DNA of 64,000 nucleotides, taken from Cinnamomum chago (Eukaryota > Streptophyta > Magnoliopsida > Laurales > Lauraceae). The stretch is from contig CP142453.1 of NCBI GenBank assembly GCA_038049695.1, forward strand, positions 110,149,501 through 110,213,500, read 5' to 3'. A program made the position numbers and the translations under genes. Each line of letters starts with the position of its first letter. Position 1 is the first letter of the stretch. Below the pieces are notes generated by a model. It was not told where the DNA came from. It was given only the letters and a program-made list of their open reading frames with translations, and ran no database searches. This document shows, piece by piece, positions 34,282-47,190 of this stretch.

Positions 34282-36844
34282 TCAAGCGTTTTCACTCTTC
34301 CCCTTCATAAGCCCTTTAGGAATGTCTTCATCTCTAATGAACCTCTTCCAAAACCAATGCTCTCTCCACACCAGGATCATCTCTTCGATTGGGATTCCCT
34401 TAGTCTCAGGGAGGAAGGCGATTATGAAGACGGTCATGATGAAGACCCAGCCCGCGAAGAAGTAGAAGAGAGTGAACTTCATGTGGCACAACATGGTTAA
34501 GAAGGCTTGCGCGATGAGGAAGGTGAAGAGCATGTTCACTGAGACATTGATGCTCTGGCATGCCGACCGGATCTCAAGGGGAAAGATCTCACTGGGGACC
34601 AGCCACCCGAGAGGGCCCCACGACCACGCAAACCCGGCCACAAATGCGCAGATGAAGCCCACCACCCAGTTTGCGTACCCCTTTGATATGTTGGCCACAC
34701 CATCCCATCCAAATCTTTTTCCAAGCAAGGTTCCCACTGCAATCTGCAAGTGCATGCAGAAAATAACCTCACATAAATCACACAAGATACTATATACAGA
34801 GTTTTATCTAGGACCCATCTTCGAACATGGATCCCACATTGATATTATGACCCATGTAAGGGGTAATCTGAAAATGAATGAGAGGCCTTAAATAGCTAAA
34901 TTCAAGTTAAACTCAAAGATGCACGTACCTTCTTGATGTATTTTAGGTTTTAAGTCCAGATTAGGTTAACTACATATACTCCATGCAAACTCCTCAAATC
35001 AGAAGGGATACAGAGGATCAAAAGACCCTTTCGTGAAGGAGTATGTGAAACTTGAATACTCATTGATGGATTCCATGGAAATGTATGTGAAACTAAGTGC
35101 GACGCCACTTAACCATGAATGTGTTAATAGTTCACAAGTATATACTAAGAAGTTACCAATGTATGTATATGTACATGCGCACACTCTTAAATTTCTTTAG
35201 CTAACAATTTGTACCAAAACCTCGAGGCAAGGCGTTAGTAGAGACTGCGGAAATGCGTTTTAATGTTCCCGTTTGGGTGAAGCCCACTCTTCAACACACG
35301 CACGCACACACACATGTATATTTAAGAAAAATGACTAAAATGCCTTTTGAAAACCGAAATAAAGAGCTAAAATACCCTCAAAGTATCTATTTGATTCACC
35401 TCACCTGGCATATGAGCATCTGAATTCCGCCTTCGATGAAGAGGGACCTCCTACCAACTTTGTCAACGGTGAAGATGGCCACGAACGTTGATGCAGCATT
35501 TACGGTTCCGGTAATGACAGCCGACATCAGTGCGGCGTCGCTGCCGAATCCGATCGTCTTGAACAGCACAGGAGCATAGAACATGACCACATTGATCCCG
35601 GTGATCTGTTGGAAGAAGGGTATCAAGATGGACATGACCAACTGGGGCCTGTACTTCCTCGACATCAGTTTACTCCATGGGTGCTCAACCAACTTTGATG
35701 CTTTGCTAGCCGCCACCAAGTCATTGCACTCCTGCTCGACGTCATGCGTCCCACGAATCCGCCGGAGCATTTCAATAACCTTTTCCTGGTCGTCTGGGTG
35801 TCGCTCGATGAGAGAGTTGGGCGTGTCGGGGAGGACGAAGGCGCCTATGGTGATGATGCATCCTGGGACAGCCGCTAAGGCAAGACCCACGCGCCAGCCC
35901 CACCCTCCTGCAATCTTAGAAGTGAAATAATTGATGATATTTGCGCAAAGGATACCGATGGTGATCATCAGTTGGAAGAACTGATTGAGAAAGCCTCGGT
36001 ATTTAGCAGGAGCCATCTCTGATACATATAGTGGCACTGACTGTAATGAAAAACATAAATGTAAGAAAACATGAAGAAGCACATAGTATGACTTTAGTTT
36101 AGATTTGCAAAATATTTGATAGGCCCAAATGTATGTAACTCGATTTGTGTGATTGATTGTGCCTCGATTTAAATGAATTTAACAGATCAAACACAGTCTC
36201 CATGAGATTTGGATCTTCAGTTCTTGTATCAAGATGAACTAAGGCTTGACAAAGGAAAATAGAGATGTGAATTGCAGTATGACCTGATTAGCCATTCCAA
36301 CACCAATACCAAGCAGAATGCGACCCACGATGAGCATGATGATATTGACGGCTAAACCATTAATGGCTGCGCCACCAACGAAGACGGCTCCACCAATGAG
36401 CATGGATATACGACGACCGCACTTCCTTGTCAACGATGATGCACACAAAGATGATAACAGAGCTGCGATGTAGAGCGACGACGTGAACAATTGCAGCACC
36501 TGGCTGTCGAATTTACAGTACTGGTTGGTGGACTCGTCTCCTTCCCTATGGTGATATACTGAAGGAAAGAATTTCTCAAGGAAAGAATCCATGGATGTAA
36601 CTCCACCTGAAACAAAAACATCAACCCATCAAACTTAGCAGTTTGTTTTTCCTTCATCAACTTTTTTTCCTTGTATACATTCAAGCCTTCTATGAAAACT
36701 CAAGACAACACCACCTGAGATTCCAATATCATAGCCGAAGATTGCACCGCCCGTAGCTGCAAATATGCAAGCCAAGAAAACATATGCAGTCATCTTCCCT
36801 GGATATTCCTTCTTATCACCGGAAACTATAATGCCGCCCGCCAT
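34282..36844 (-). CDS. sugar transport protein (STP), monosaccharide/H+ symporter
   Basis: Four coding exons join in phase: 36844-36715, 36606-36284, 36040-35405 and 34743-34282, giving 516 residues, the usual STP length. All introns have GT and AG ends (36607-36714, 36041-36283, 34744-35404). The product is a 12-helix major-facilitator protein of the plasma membrane that imports hexoses with protons. Visible family marks are the proton-site Asp in [10 protein letters not shown] (about residue 39), [10 protein letters not shown] with its Arg, [10 protein letters not shown] and FFQQITGIN of the sugar site, [19 protein letters not shown] and PETKG. The lid-domain cysteines are present in YCKFD and TMLCHMKF, the pair that forms the STP-specific disulfide in AtSTP10. 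I chose the start MAGGIIV because an in-frame acceptor-like TTTTTTTGCAG lies just upstream at 36853-36863 and no earlier ATG fits. It looks intact. Confidence 0.95.
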
Positions 36845-36893
36845 GATAATTGTCTGCAAAAAAAAAAAAAAAACATATACATATATATTAACT

Positions 36894-37053
36894 TTTTATT
36901 TTTTTTTATAACATAGGGTGTGGAATAATCCCTACGGGCATATGAGAGAAAGTAGGGTAAAATTCCCCTATGGCCCCAGTGTAGTAGTACAGTTTCGAAC
37001 ACACAACTTTTAGGTGCAAACCATAATCGTAGACCAACTGAACTATCCCTTAA
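36894..37053 (-). mobile_element. tRNA-derived SINE
   Basis: Read on the minus strand: an A-box-like TAGTTCAGTTGGT, GTTCGAAACTGTACTAC as the B-box region, CCCGTAGGGATTATTCC, and an A-rich tail (T run at 36894-36909). It matches the SINE split at 8705-10445. Confidence 0.7.
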
Positions 37054-37674
37054 ATTTGAATAAATTGTAGGAATTTTAGGGAATCAACAATAACTATTTA
37101 TAGGGTTGAACTTCCAATCCAATTGATCACATGTCGTTGCCACCCAAATGAAATTTAGCTAGGACTAGTAAAAGAGAGGATATTTATTTTGAATGGTACG
37201 TTTTAGATTTTAAATAACAGATGCCCTCCACCTTTTAAAATTTAAACTGGAAAAATGCCCCCGTGCTAAGCAAGGACAATAAAAGTTATAAGATTAAATA
37301 TTTTAAAAATAAGAAAAACCTATAAAACTATAAATTAATGGTATCTTTATCTTGATGTTCATAATTGTAATCAGAAATAATTGATCTATGTATATATGAA
37401 ATACAACTTTTAGGATTTTTCATCTATCATATTTACAGCCTTGTTTAAAATGCAGAGATTGTCAATATAGTAATATAGTCAAAACATACACATTTGCTTC
37501 TGAAGAAACATATATAGCATTTGATCCTCTACTTGAAACCATGAATGAAACCTCACGACAAAGGAATGATAGGTATAAGATTGTCACCAAACATGTTCTC
37601 TAAGACAATTTTATGGATAATCTACTCTTCACACCCATTACAAACAATGTTGAATGTGCTTAGTATGGTACTAG

Positions 37675-39721
37675 CTAGCACTAAAGCCCATGCGATGCAC
37701 CAGTGGCGGATCCAGGATTCAAAATCACTGGGGGCACGATAAAGTAGTAGGGGGTCCGAGGGCAACGCCCCCGGAATTTTTTTTTTGGGTTATTTATATA
37801 ATTGCAAATGATTTTTTTTTTCATGCTTGAGAAAAAACAATACAGAAAAAAAGTAGTGGACCTTTTACATACACTATCAGTAACTAATACACAGAAAGGT
37901 GCATTCAAAGACAGATAATTTGTAGATTTCCATTGCATTGCAAATCATGTCTAGCAAGGACAAATAGTGTGCAGATTTACCCCAAACCTTTTATATGGAA
38001 CAAATATAATATAATAATTTCAAGCAATAAAACAAGAGATATTTATTTATCACAATTGTTCTCTACGAGTTTTCATTGGGGGCCTGGTTCAATGTCACTG
38101 GGGGCCTAATTGATTTTGCCCTAACTTAATATACATGTTTTTTTTCTTTTTCCCAAAAGAAAGTATATATATATGTTTTTTTCCAAAAAGTCACTGGGGG
38201 CCCAGGCCCCCAGTGACAAAGAGGTGCATCCGCCTCTGCGATGCACAGTTATATCTTATGCCAATTTAATGATAAATTAAAATGATTTATAATAATAAAA
38301 TCCTCGGAATGGAAATCACAACTAAATCTCTAGGCCGAATAATATCTAGATTTATATTTAATTAAAACACTGAACCTCAGTATAAAATTTATACACATAC
38401 AGTACTTAATTGCAAATCAATATCTATCTTACAATTACCTCCCTCAAATATTATTAATATTCTTAAAAATTCTTAAGTAAACAATCAAAACACTTATCAC
38501 AACCATGACAAATTAAACAAGAGGATACATAATTTTGACAAAATTGACCGATGATGACAGCCAAAGAATAGTAATTAATCCACAAAAAATTAAACATCAT
38601 TAAAGAAGATTTTCATAAAAAATGAAGGAGAACTTCAATCCACACTCACTATATACACTCCCACTGTTCCCAAATTTTCTCTTATTTGCATTGTTTATTC
38701 TAGTTTCAGCAATTACAGATGCCTCCTTATTTAACAACTGAGGCTTCCCCTTCATCCAACTCACTTCTCATTTACTGTATAAAAATAAAGTGAATAAAAA
38801 TAAGAGATTTAAACTTACATTCCATCCAATCAAGGGCACTTGAAGGGAAAGAATGGCCCACAAACCAAATCTACAACTTTTGCACTATTAATTGGAGTCG
38901 GATGAGGCCCATCCAGAGAATGACTCTTAAATTTGGCATGTCTGATTCTTTTTCATGTACATCTTCAGGAAAGATGCTACCCCTATTTATTATATTGGGT
39001 GACAGACAGGTAATATGAATTGCAGCTCCCTTTTCACACTAATGTGATGAGAAACAAATGATTCCAGATTAAAATAGCATTGATCTAAAAAAGCATACCA
39101 AATGTTTGTCTTTAACTCTGAGCACCTTCTCATAATGTTTGTGCAGTTTAACTCTTTTCCACTATTTGTTAGGCATTTGAACCATTTCAATTGTTTTTCA
39201 TATATACATAAAATACACCTGCATCAGACACCAAATCCTTTGAAAGTGAAATTCTTGAAATCGTTTAGGTATTGAACTTGGATGTGAGACTTTCTGGAAA
39301 ATAGGTTCCCACCTTCTAGATTTATTTTCAACATTTCTTTGTAATGAAGGGCCACTATTTATTAAAAAAAAAAAAAAAACAGAGAAAACGCCCAAAAGGC
39401 TCTCTGTGATCTAATGACTATACCTTTTTAATATGACAGTGAAACAACACAATAGTAGAAGAGAATTTTCAAGGCAACTAAAAAATCTATCACAATAAGA
39501 CACTTCTCATTTTTGATTTTGGTGGCTTGAGTATTGTTATTGAGTCGATTAGGACGGATGGTTTGCTCATTGGGTAACAACATTTTTAATTTTTTTTTTA
39601 AAATTATGTAAGAATTTTGATGATATTATAAATAAAATATTCTTCTATAACTTGATCCGACTTAACTTTAATTTCTATGGGTTTATGATTAACCTGTGCA
39701 TTGCACAGGGGTTTATGCTAG
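37675..39721. mobile_element. composite element with Helitron-like ends
   Basis: The right end AACCTGTGCATTGCACAGG, then GGTTTATGCTAG followed by T, has the hairpin-plus-CTAG form of a Helitron 3' end. The left end, read on the minus strand, is closely similar (AACTGTGCATCGCATGG, then GCTTTAGTGCTAG). They point outward like terminal inverted repeats. The hAT MITE is inserted in the left hairpin. It may be two abutting Helitron ends or a TIR element; no Rep/helicase coding is present. Confidence 0.4.
37701..38238. mobile_element. hAT-like MITE, 538 bp
   Basis: CAGTGGCGGATCCAG at the left and CAGAGGCGGATGCACC (reverse complement of the right end) are terminal inverted repeats with the CAGNGGCGGA form of hAT elements. 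A perfect 8-bp target duplication CGATGCAC (37693-37700 and 38239-38246) confirms the class. The phrase TCACTGGGGGC occurs repeatedly inside, and 38191-38218 is a near-perfect palindrome built from it. No transposase. Confidence 0.9.
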
Positions 39722-40575
39722 TATAAGAGAACAGGTGAACAAAGCTTTGGTTACTATTGATTTAAAATAATTGATTAATTGGCATGACCGCCTTACTTTT
39801 TTTTTTTTTTTTGAGAGAGAGAGCTTCTGAATGAAAAGTTCATCCTTCTGGTTTTTGGTTTAACTACTATCTTCTTCTTCTTTTTATTTTTTTTTTTATT
39901 TTTATTTTTTTATCATCAACAAAAATAATACTTATTTGATAATATCTCAGTTTTTTATACATTACTCCAATGTTTTACTTTATTAATGGAAAAAATTGAT
40001 CGACCTCTCGGATGGACCCAAACCAAACCATCTATTCTGTTGTCTCAACAGAGACCATATATGAAGGGTTCTAGTTAGACCCATATATGAAGGTAGAGAT
40101 GCTACAGAGTACAGACAGTGATCAATGGACAAGTTTTTGCTCTGTTGGTTATTGGTCACCAGCTATGCTTTGAACTTGAAGACCAATCAACCCTCAGTAA
40201 GTGTGTTGGTTAATCAATGGCATTTCGGCTTTGGTTCTGTTTGGTCAGTTGATATGGCTTGATTTCAGTTCTCTAACATCAAGTATAATGACACATTTGT
40301 GTACATCCATGCAAGAGGAAAGCTGTATTCCTCTCCATCAGGAATGTGTTTTCTTTGTCTATATGTCAGCACTAGTAAGGAAATAACAAATATTTTTGGC
40401 AAATGTGTGGCATTGATAAAACAGAGCAGTGGCAGATCTACATCTGAAATGAATTCTAAAAACATAAAATGATAAAATCTTGAGAATTTTTTTTTTCAAG
40501 GAATGGAACCTTAATTAATAGGGAAGGGAACACAAATTTGAATCTTAGCACGAAGAAAGCAACAAGTCTCACATA
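38247..40575. other. intergenic / possible leader intron of the STP gene
   Basis: AT-rich DNA with small frames only. Contains the Helitron-like end at 39721. Nothing coding is supported. Confidence 0.4.
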
Positions 40576-40682
40576 CCTCTGTAGTTGATGTTTTACTTGC
40601 TGATTGCTATGAGAGAGATTGTACACAAGATCAACTAAAAAAGAAAGAAAGAGAGTGAGAATTGGAAAGGGAGTGAAAGAAA

Positions 40683-40743
<61 letters not shown>

Positions 40744-40760
40744 GAGAAGGTTAATGCGTT
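40576..40760 (-). promoter_or_regulatory. possible 5' leader exon of the STP gene
   Basis: On the minus strand a CT-rich leader with a long (TC)n tract ends ACTACAGAG followed by GTATGTGAG, a good donor. The coding exon 1 is preceded by an acceptor-like T-run plus GCAG. A 3.7 kb leader intron is therefore possible. This is inference only; no TATA box is evident above it. Confidence 0.3.
40686..40741. repeat. (GA)n microsatellite
   Basis: About 28 uninterrupted AG units. On the minus strand it would be a (TC)n tract in the proposed STP leader. Confidence 0.95.
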
Positions 40761-41245
40761 GGAGTTTTGAAGGGGAGTAATAAAAAGAAGAAGAGGAAGA
40801 GTTTGATTGCTTGTTTGAGGTAGGGATTTTTTGAATTTTAAGCTTGAGGGATATTAATTGGGTCCCACTTCTCAGTTATGACGTGGCTTAGTGTGGATCG
40901 ACTTCCACTTTAGCAACCGTTTTGCAGCTTTCTAAGTGAAAGAATATCTCATCCCACATTTTGAGGGATGAGATTGAAACTAACAGATATAAGACTTTCT
41001 ACTTATTGGATAAGTCTTGTGATTACAGTGATCCTAAACCCGACGTAGAAGTACCATGCATTTGAATATTGTAGTCCACAGCACTACTAATTAAGGATAG
41101 CAACATATGGTGGCAGGGCTGGACTGACATGAGTTGTTTAAGATTTTTTTAGATTTTCTTGAGGTTTAAAATTCTTTTTTGAAAGATTAGATTTATTTTG
41201 AAAAACTATGTAAAGACAGGGTCAACCTATACTATATTTAACACC

Positions 41246-41417
41246 AAGAGATTGGTCAAGTGGTCAGGGGTTCCCCCCTCTTAAAAAATCGAAGGTTGAG
41301 TCCACTTGTGCTACCATCCATGGGCCACATGGGTTTTACCCAGCTTCTCTCTGGACTCGGAGGGAATAGTCAAGCCCAAAGAGTTGAGAACCCTCCGTTA
41401 GCAAGAAAAAAAAAAAA
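41246..41417 (+). mobile_element. tRNA-derived SINE
   Basis: A-box-like ATTGGTCAAGTGG (41251-41263) and B-box-like AGGTTGAGTCC are spaced as in tRNA genes. Next come a body with GGGTTTTACCCAGCTTCTCT, AATAGTCAAGCCCAAAG and GAACCCTCCG, and an A tail at 41405-41417. The closest copy in the window is at 46431-46641 on the other strand. Confidence 0.7.
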
Positions 41418-42395
41418 CATGATACTATTTATTTTTTAATTTTTAATTTAAAATATTAAAAAAATAAAGAAATCAGCCTTTTGTAAATAGGCACAAACTA
41501 TCATCAACGCTGAGCAAATTTTATAAAGTAGTATCAGTTCCTTAGTAATATGTAAAATAGTCATAAATAGGGCCTCACCCATTTAACCTGACCTGTTGGG
41601 TCGGATTTAACACAGTTGGTTTATTTTGTTTTGAAGAATAAAAATATTTTGACCTTTTAGATTTGAAACTATGAGACCTATTGTTTAATGTTGCTGATCA
41701 GTGCCACTTGCCACTTGAGCTCATAAGATTTAATATAGAAAATTTCATGAGACAGATAGAAATCAAAGATAAACGAGCCAGATCGGGTCAGGCCCAAACA
41801 GACTTGAGTCAAAATTTTGTCTACCTTGAACTCAACTAACATACCATCAAACCCAACCTTAATAGGAGTGGCTCAGGTCGGGTCCATTGAAATCAGACTA
41901 AACAAGGGTCCGAGGGCTGGTGGGTGTAAAATGGCAATTAGTGTAATATTATAATTGGGTCCAAGTAAGAATTGTTCAGACTAAACAAGGGACCCACCAC
42001 CAGCCTGGCCCCTAGAAAGGCGGGTTCAATGGTGCTTTCGATAGGTTTGAGCGATACAATTGATGAGATTTTGACCCAAGTTAGGTTCGCCGAGTATTCG
42101 GTTTAGGCTGCTTTGACACGGCCCGACCTGTTTATGACCTATTTCTATATCAAGAATAAAATCTTGTACATATTAACATAATGATCAGTTTGTTCCATGA
42201 TTGAACAATTCTTTTAAATCAAAAGGAGGAGATGACCCGGCATCTAGCCATCAAGGGTTGATCAGGTACAGAGTGGGTTGGGTCAGAGTGTGACCTGTTG
42301 ACATCTTTTTGACGAGGCCCACATATCATTAGAAGTGGGTGGGCCTCAACCATTGATACGATATGCCGCTCACACTATGAACTATGTAATTGATT

Positions 42396-42530
42396 TCTCC
42401 TTTTTTTTTTTACCCAGCTTAGGGGAGTTAGTGGACCCTATTAGCCCTCGGGTGAGGTAAGATAGCCCACAAGAAAGTGGCATGCAGCAGGGTAAGAGCG
42501 GACCACGGTTCTCTTAATTGGTTTCCCATC
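42396..42530 (-). mobile_element. possible SINE-like retroelement
   Basis: On the minus strand the sequence ends CTAAGCTGGGTA plus an A run (T run at 42402-42411), and its ending resembles the other SINEs in spirit only. Without clear A and B boxes the call is weak. Confidence 0.25.
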
Positions 42531-42779
42531 GATTAAGGCATCCCTCTCTCTGTTTTTTGTTTTGAGTAATCTCTTACTGTTAGTAAAAGCTAGGATAAAT
42601 GTTCTTATCCTAGTTCATATATATATATAGAGAACCCAATCCCTTGGTCTTTAATGTGGTTATTGTTATTATTATTATTGTGGTTTTTCTATTTAATTTT
42701 GACCATAGATTGGATCATGCTTGGACCCCAACCCATTCATTGAATTAAATTAGTGCCTTGTGTAACTTCATCATATTTT

Positions 42780-45700
42780 GTGTGGGACCCAATATTGATG
42801 ATGGAGATTAAATCTTAGCACTAGGCTTCATTAAGGGAATGAGACCCAGTCAAATGGGAATTCCATGTTATGGATATTGTCAGTTGGAGCACTCTCTCCA
42901 CCTTCACGATCTTTCCTCCCACTAGGACTCCATCTCCTCCTTATTTGGAGGATCTTACTTGCACAACTCATTTGTTTCTATACCACCTTTCAACTTTTCT
43001 TCCTCTCATACGATCTCTCTCCCTCACTAGTTCTCTCCCCCAAGATTCTCCTGCAAAGAGTTCTCTTCCAGGTAACTCCCCGACCCTCTTTCTCTGTGTT
43101 TTTTTTTTTTTTTCCCTATTTGCTGGAGTTACTTTCTGTTTATTTCCCCATTTGTAGTTTCTGCTGGTACTCTGTTTCTCTCCCTCCTTTTCTTTTACTT
43201 TTGATGTTGTGTGATCCATTATTGTATTTAATTCTTTGTTTTCCCTGACATGATGTGCTGCCACCTAAACCCCATTTCCATCTTCATCTCTCTACCTCAT
43301 GAACCCACCCAACCAAACGGGCCCTGCCATTACTCTTCTCCATTCATAACCCATTTTCTTTTTTTCTTTTCACAATCTGAACCCGAACTGACACATATAC
43401 CATGCCTATAACTCTCTTCTTTGACAACCCATCTCCATCCAAAGTAAACATGAACTAATCTCTCTATTAATTATAACCCACATAGCCTCTAACCTTTTAG
43501 CCTACCCAACTGAATTCACTGTCTTTTCCCATCTTTGAATCCCGCTTGACATGGCCTTTCTTTTGTGTTTCTATCATTTTGTTTCGGTCATTGTATTCTG
43601 TACCCATAATCTGTTCTTTCAATCTATAACATCATTTCTACAAAGATTTCACCACCTGGACCAAGTAGCCTGTGTAGGATGTAGGACCAAACCAGACCTG
43701 TGTACCCACCTCACCTTAGCTCCCATCATAGTCATGCTGGTTACATGACAAGGACAGAGCTTCATCTTTTCAATCAATTAACCACAAAGAACCCAGTTCC
43801 TGTTTTGTGGTTTGAGCCAAGTATTCAACACTTCTTTACTTCTATTCATGTCATCTCTTCCATACCCATATATGCTTCCAAACCAAACATCACAACTGAG
43901 ACCCAATTCCTCTAAACAAACAGAGTATTAACAATAATCCTCGCCAATGCACCTCGTATAAGCCATCTCAACCGTCCAATTTCACCTCCATTTCCATTCT
44001 TTTTCAAAACTAAAATCAACCTCCCTGTCTCTTACCCATCTTGGAACCTTGTTCTTCATGTGCTGCAACCAGAGGAGTTGTACCCACTTGGAGAATAAAA
44101 ACACTTAAGTGAACTTACCAACCCACCTACTGGATCCGAATCAAGGCCCAACCCGCATAATCTATAGCTCAGTTGTGCATTATTCCTTCACCATTTGCAT
44201 GCATTATCCCTCCAATCAAGCAACACCTGAGGACTTACACAAGTTGTACATTGAATTCGTATCATTATGAACTGTGCTGCTCAATCACCAAACCTGTGTT
44301 TGAACTTACCTAACCAGCCCAACACTTGATCTGACCTGTGAACCCACTTAATCAAATCACTTGATTAAAATCTGAATTTTCATAGCACAAACCAACCCAG
44401 ATCAGGCTAACCTTTGCTTCACAAAATTTAACCCACTTGCACAACTTATTTGCCTGGGCCCAATCCAAACTAAGCCCTCTCATCACTTTTGTAGCCCATA
44501 CCCCTAGGCTTACACCTTGACCCAGTACTAATCCATTTTTCAAACCATCTTTAACAGGAACCCAAACCGAGTCACCAAGGCATTCAAGTCAGGCCAGGTT
44601 ATATCCATCATCTACCGCTACTTGAGGCAAGTAACCTTACTATGGTCCTCTAGTAGTTAGAGTTTTCTAACCTTTGCTTTCCATTATGTTAAATTGATAT
44701 TCAATAATTCTGTTTCATGCGGGACCCAGTCCTGACATCTTAGCTTATTTAGGGCCATTGATTTTATTGATATAACTGTACCTTTTTGAACTAATTTGTG
44801 CACTCTTCAATGATCAAAATTGCAATTATTGAACTTCTTCTATGTTCATTTGATGGTACCATGAGACATAGAAAATTTGATATGAGTCCTTACTAGAAAT
44901 ATTTATATCATGGTTGGACTTTAAAATTATGACACAATTCCAATTATATTAGAAAAATGCTCCAAATTATAATTTGCTTAGAAACTTGAATCATGAGTTT
45001 TATGGTTCACCCTTGAATGTAAACCTTAATCTCTAAGGCATCATCCAACGTATTGGGCAACGCAATGTGGGGTCACCCAAATGCGGACTTAGCCCACTTT
45101 ATGGGTATGACATTGGGGCCTGGGAATCCCTTTGTGCATGATAACTAGACTGCAGCTAGTCCCTTATGGCTTCGGGCCCTTATATGTGTGTTATTATGGC
45201 TTCGGGGCCTTATGTTTTACTATGGCTTGGGCCCTTATATTTGTGATCATATAGTACCTAGTTAAGGATTTGACGGGTACTTTTATTGTGACCGAGGATA
45301 TGCCTTTTCTTAGATTAGATCATGTGGCCTATAATTTCTGCCAATATTCATGAATCCTTGCAAAATTATTCTTGCACCATTGTTCAAATTATCTTGTTAA
45401 TATTTCCTAGCATTTTGATTTCATTAGAATACCCTTGAATTAACCGTATTTATTCATCGTACACAAATTGTTATCATTTGATGGAATAATCGTTTGCTAT
45501 AGCTCTATAGTTTGTTTACTTGTGGAGCTTTTTGCTCATATGTGTATTATCTTCATTTCTTTTCAAATGTTGAGGTTGCCCTTGATAATGAAGAATCTTA
45601 GCTTGATGGGACGAGTAGAGCTTCAGAAGCGAATCACATTTAGCAATTTAGATTTCATTTTCATTGTAGTGACTTAGATGGACCATGTTATATTTCTTTG

Positions 45701-45849
45701 GATATCTTGAGACTTTTGAGCTTTATTATCATTGTTCAACTTTATTAATAGTGTCATTTGATGCATTAATTTAAATTAATTGATTTAGATTTCCCACATT
45801 ATGTTTATTAATAGGATTGATCCCTCGTGTTCAATGTGGGACCGTCACA
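42780..45849 (+). mobile_element. probable old LTR, about 3 kb
   Basis: The layout resembles the solo LTR at 49127-52858: a long CT-rich leader-like part (42880-43560), then a mid region, and a right end reading AATGTGGGACCGTCACA. A possible start is TGTGGGACCC near 42780. The flanking bases do not give a target duplication. A block with TTATGGCTTCGGGCCCTTAT is repeated about three times at 45165-45245. Frames at 42865-43264 are low-complexity shadows. Confidence 0.33.
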
Positions 45850-45889
45850 TTCCGAATATCTGAGGGTCCCAAGGATCTCACGATGCTGG

Positions 45890-47180
45890 TCCACCTTTTA
45901 TAGGAATTATAATGTACGCCCGCCTTTTATGATTGTGAAAATGGGGCCTACCTTTGTAGGAATTACAAAGTGAGCCCACCAAGTGTAGAATAAGAGCTTT
46001 TTTTTTTTTTTTATAACAAAAGAGATTTTTATTTTTAAAACAGAAGAGAATTTTAAGGCTGGTCCCATATTCATAATCACAAAAGGTGGGCCTACACAGT
46101 CATTAATATAAATGTAAGCTATATGTTTTAATTCTTAAATGTGGGTCATATGTAATTTTTTGATCCCATGTACAAGAATTCCTATGTAGCTCCTTGTTAT
46201 AATTCCTAAAAGTACGCTCAACGATATCCAACCAGCACCTTAAAACGGTTGCCTGCGGTCTCTGCCTCTAGCTCCTTATGCAAAAAATAAAGGTTTCCTT
46301 CTCCAGTATCGATTGGAATAGAGGCGGAAGTTGTTGTGGGTATGAAGCATTAAGCACCTTATCAAATTCAGAATTCATACCACAAATCCACTCCTTCATG
46401 GCATCAGTGTTCAGATTTATCAATTTGTAATTTTTTTTTCGCTAATGGAGAGTTTCCAACTCTTTGGGCTGGACTATTCCCTTCGGGCCCAGAGAGAAGC
46501 TAGGTAAAACCCCTTTGGCCCCCTAGGTGGTAGCACAAGTGGACTCAACCTTCGGTTCCATAAGAGGGGGGAACCGGGGATCTATACCAAGACCTCTAGC
46601 TCCGGAAGAGGGAGGAACCATGGTCCCGACCACTCGACAATAAATCAATGTTGGTGATTTTGTGATTTTGGATAGGTCCATTATCGTTATAATTCCTGAA
46701 GGTAGGCCCCATGCTCTAATTTATATAGAAGTGGGCTCCATGTGTGTTTCTAAAGTACTTCCAAAAGGTGGCAAGCTTTCTAAGGTGGGTCCCAGCCCAT
46801 GTTCACAATCATAAAACATGGCCCCTCATTCTAATCGTAAAGAGGCGGGCCACATGTTTTGATTTGTAAAGGTGGGTTGGATGTATTATAATATCTACAT
46901 GTAAGCTTGTTATAATTCTTAAAAGTAGGCCCAAGTTATAATTTCTAATTAAAGGTGGCCCATGCTCTAATTCCTATAAAAGTTGGCACCATTTTGTAAT
47001 TTCTAAATGTGATCCACATATTATATTTTTTAATACTGGAACCCATATAATAATATTTGTAGGTGAACTTCATGTACAACAATTTATAAACGTGGGCCCT
47101 TATTATAATTCCTAAAGGTAGCTAGCCTACATGCTTACAATTCCATAACCCCATGTTGAAAGGCAGAATTCCAAACAAAC
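45890..47180 (+). repeat. degenerate array of roughly 30-bp units
   Basis: Phrases of the type 'AAAGGTGGGCCCATG' and 'TATAATTCCTAAA' recur dozens of times in the same order with heavy divergence. Examples are AATTCCTGAAGGTAGGCCCC, TATAATTCTTAAAAGTAGGC and TATAATTCCTAAAGGTAGCT. A SINE (46431-46641) interrupts the array. No long open frame. Confidence 0.7.
46431..46641 (-). mobile_element. tRNA-derived SINE, with an internal extra segment
   Basis: On the minus strand: TTGTCGAGTGGTCGGG (A-box region), AAGGTTGAGTCCACTTGTGC (B-box region), GGGTTTTACCTAGCTTCTCT, and an A tail (T run 46431-46439). Compared with the copy at 41246 it carries about 45 extra bases between the two boxes, made of a partial repeat of the GGTTCCTCCCTCTT segment. 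Confidence 0.7.
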
Positions 47181-47190
47181 GTGCTACTTT

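Noticed and set aside
42865-43264. Open frames on both strands in a CT-rich region
   Set aside because: Low-complexity codons on both strands, no domain, and the region looks like an LTR leader.
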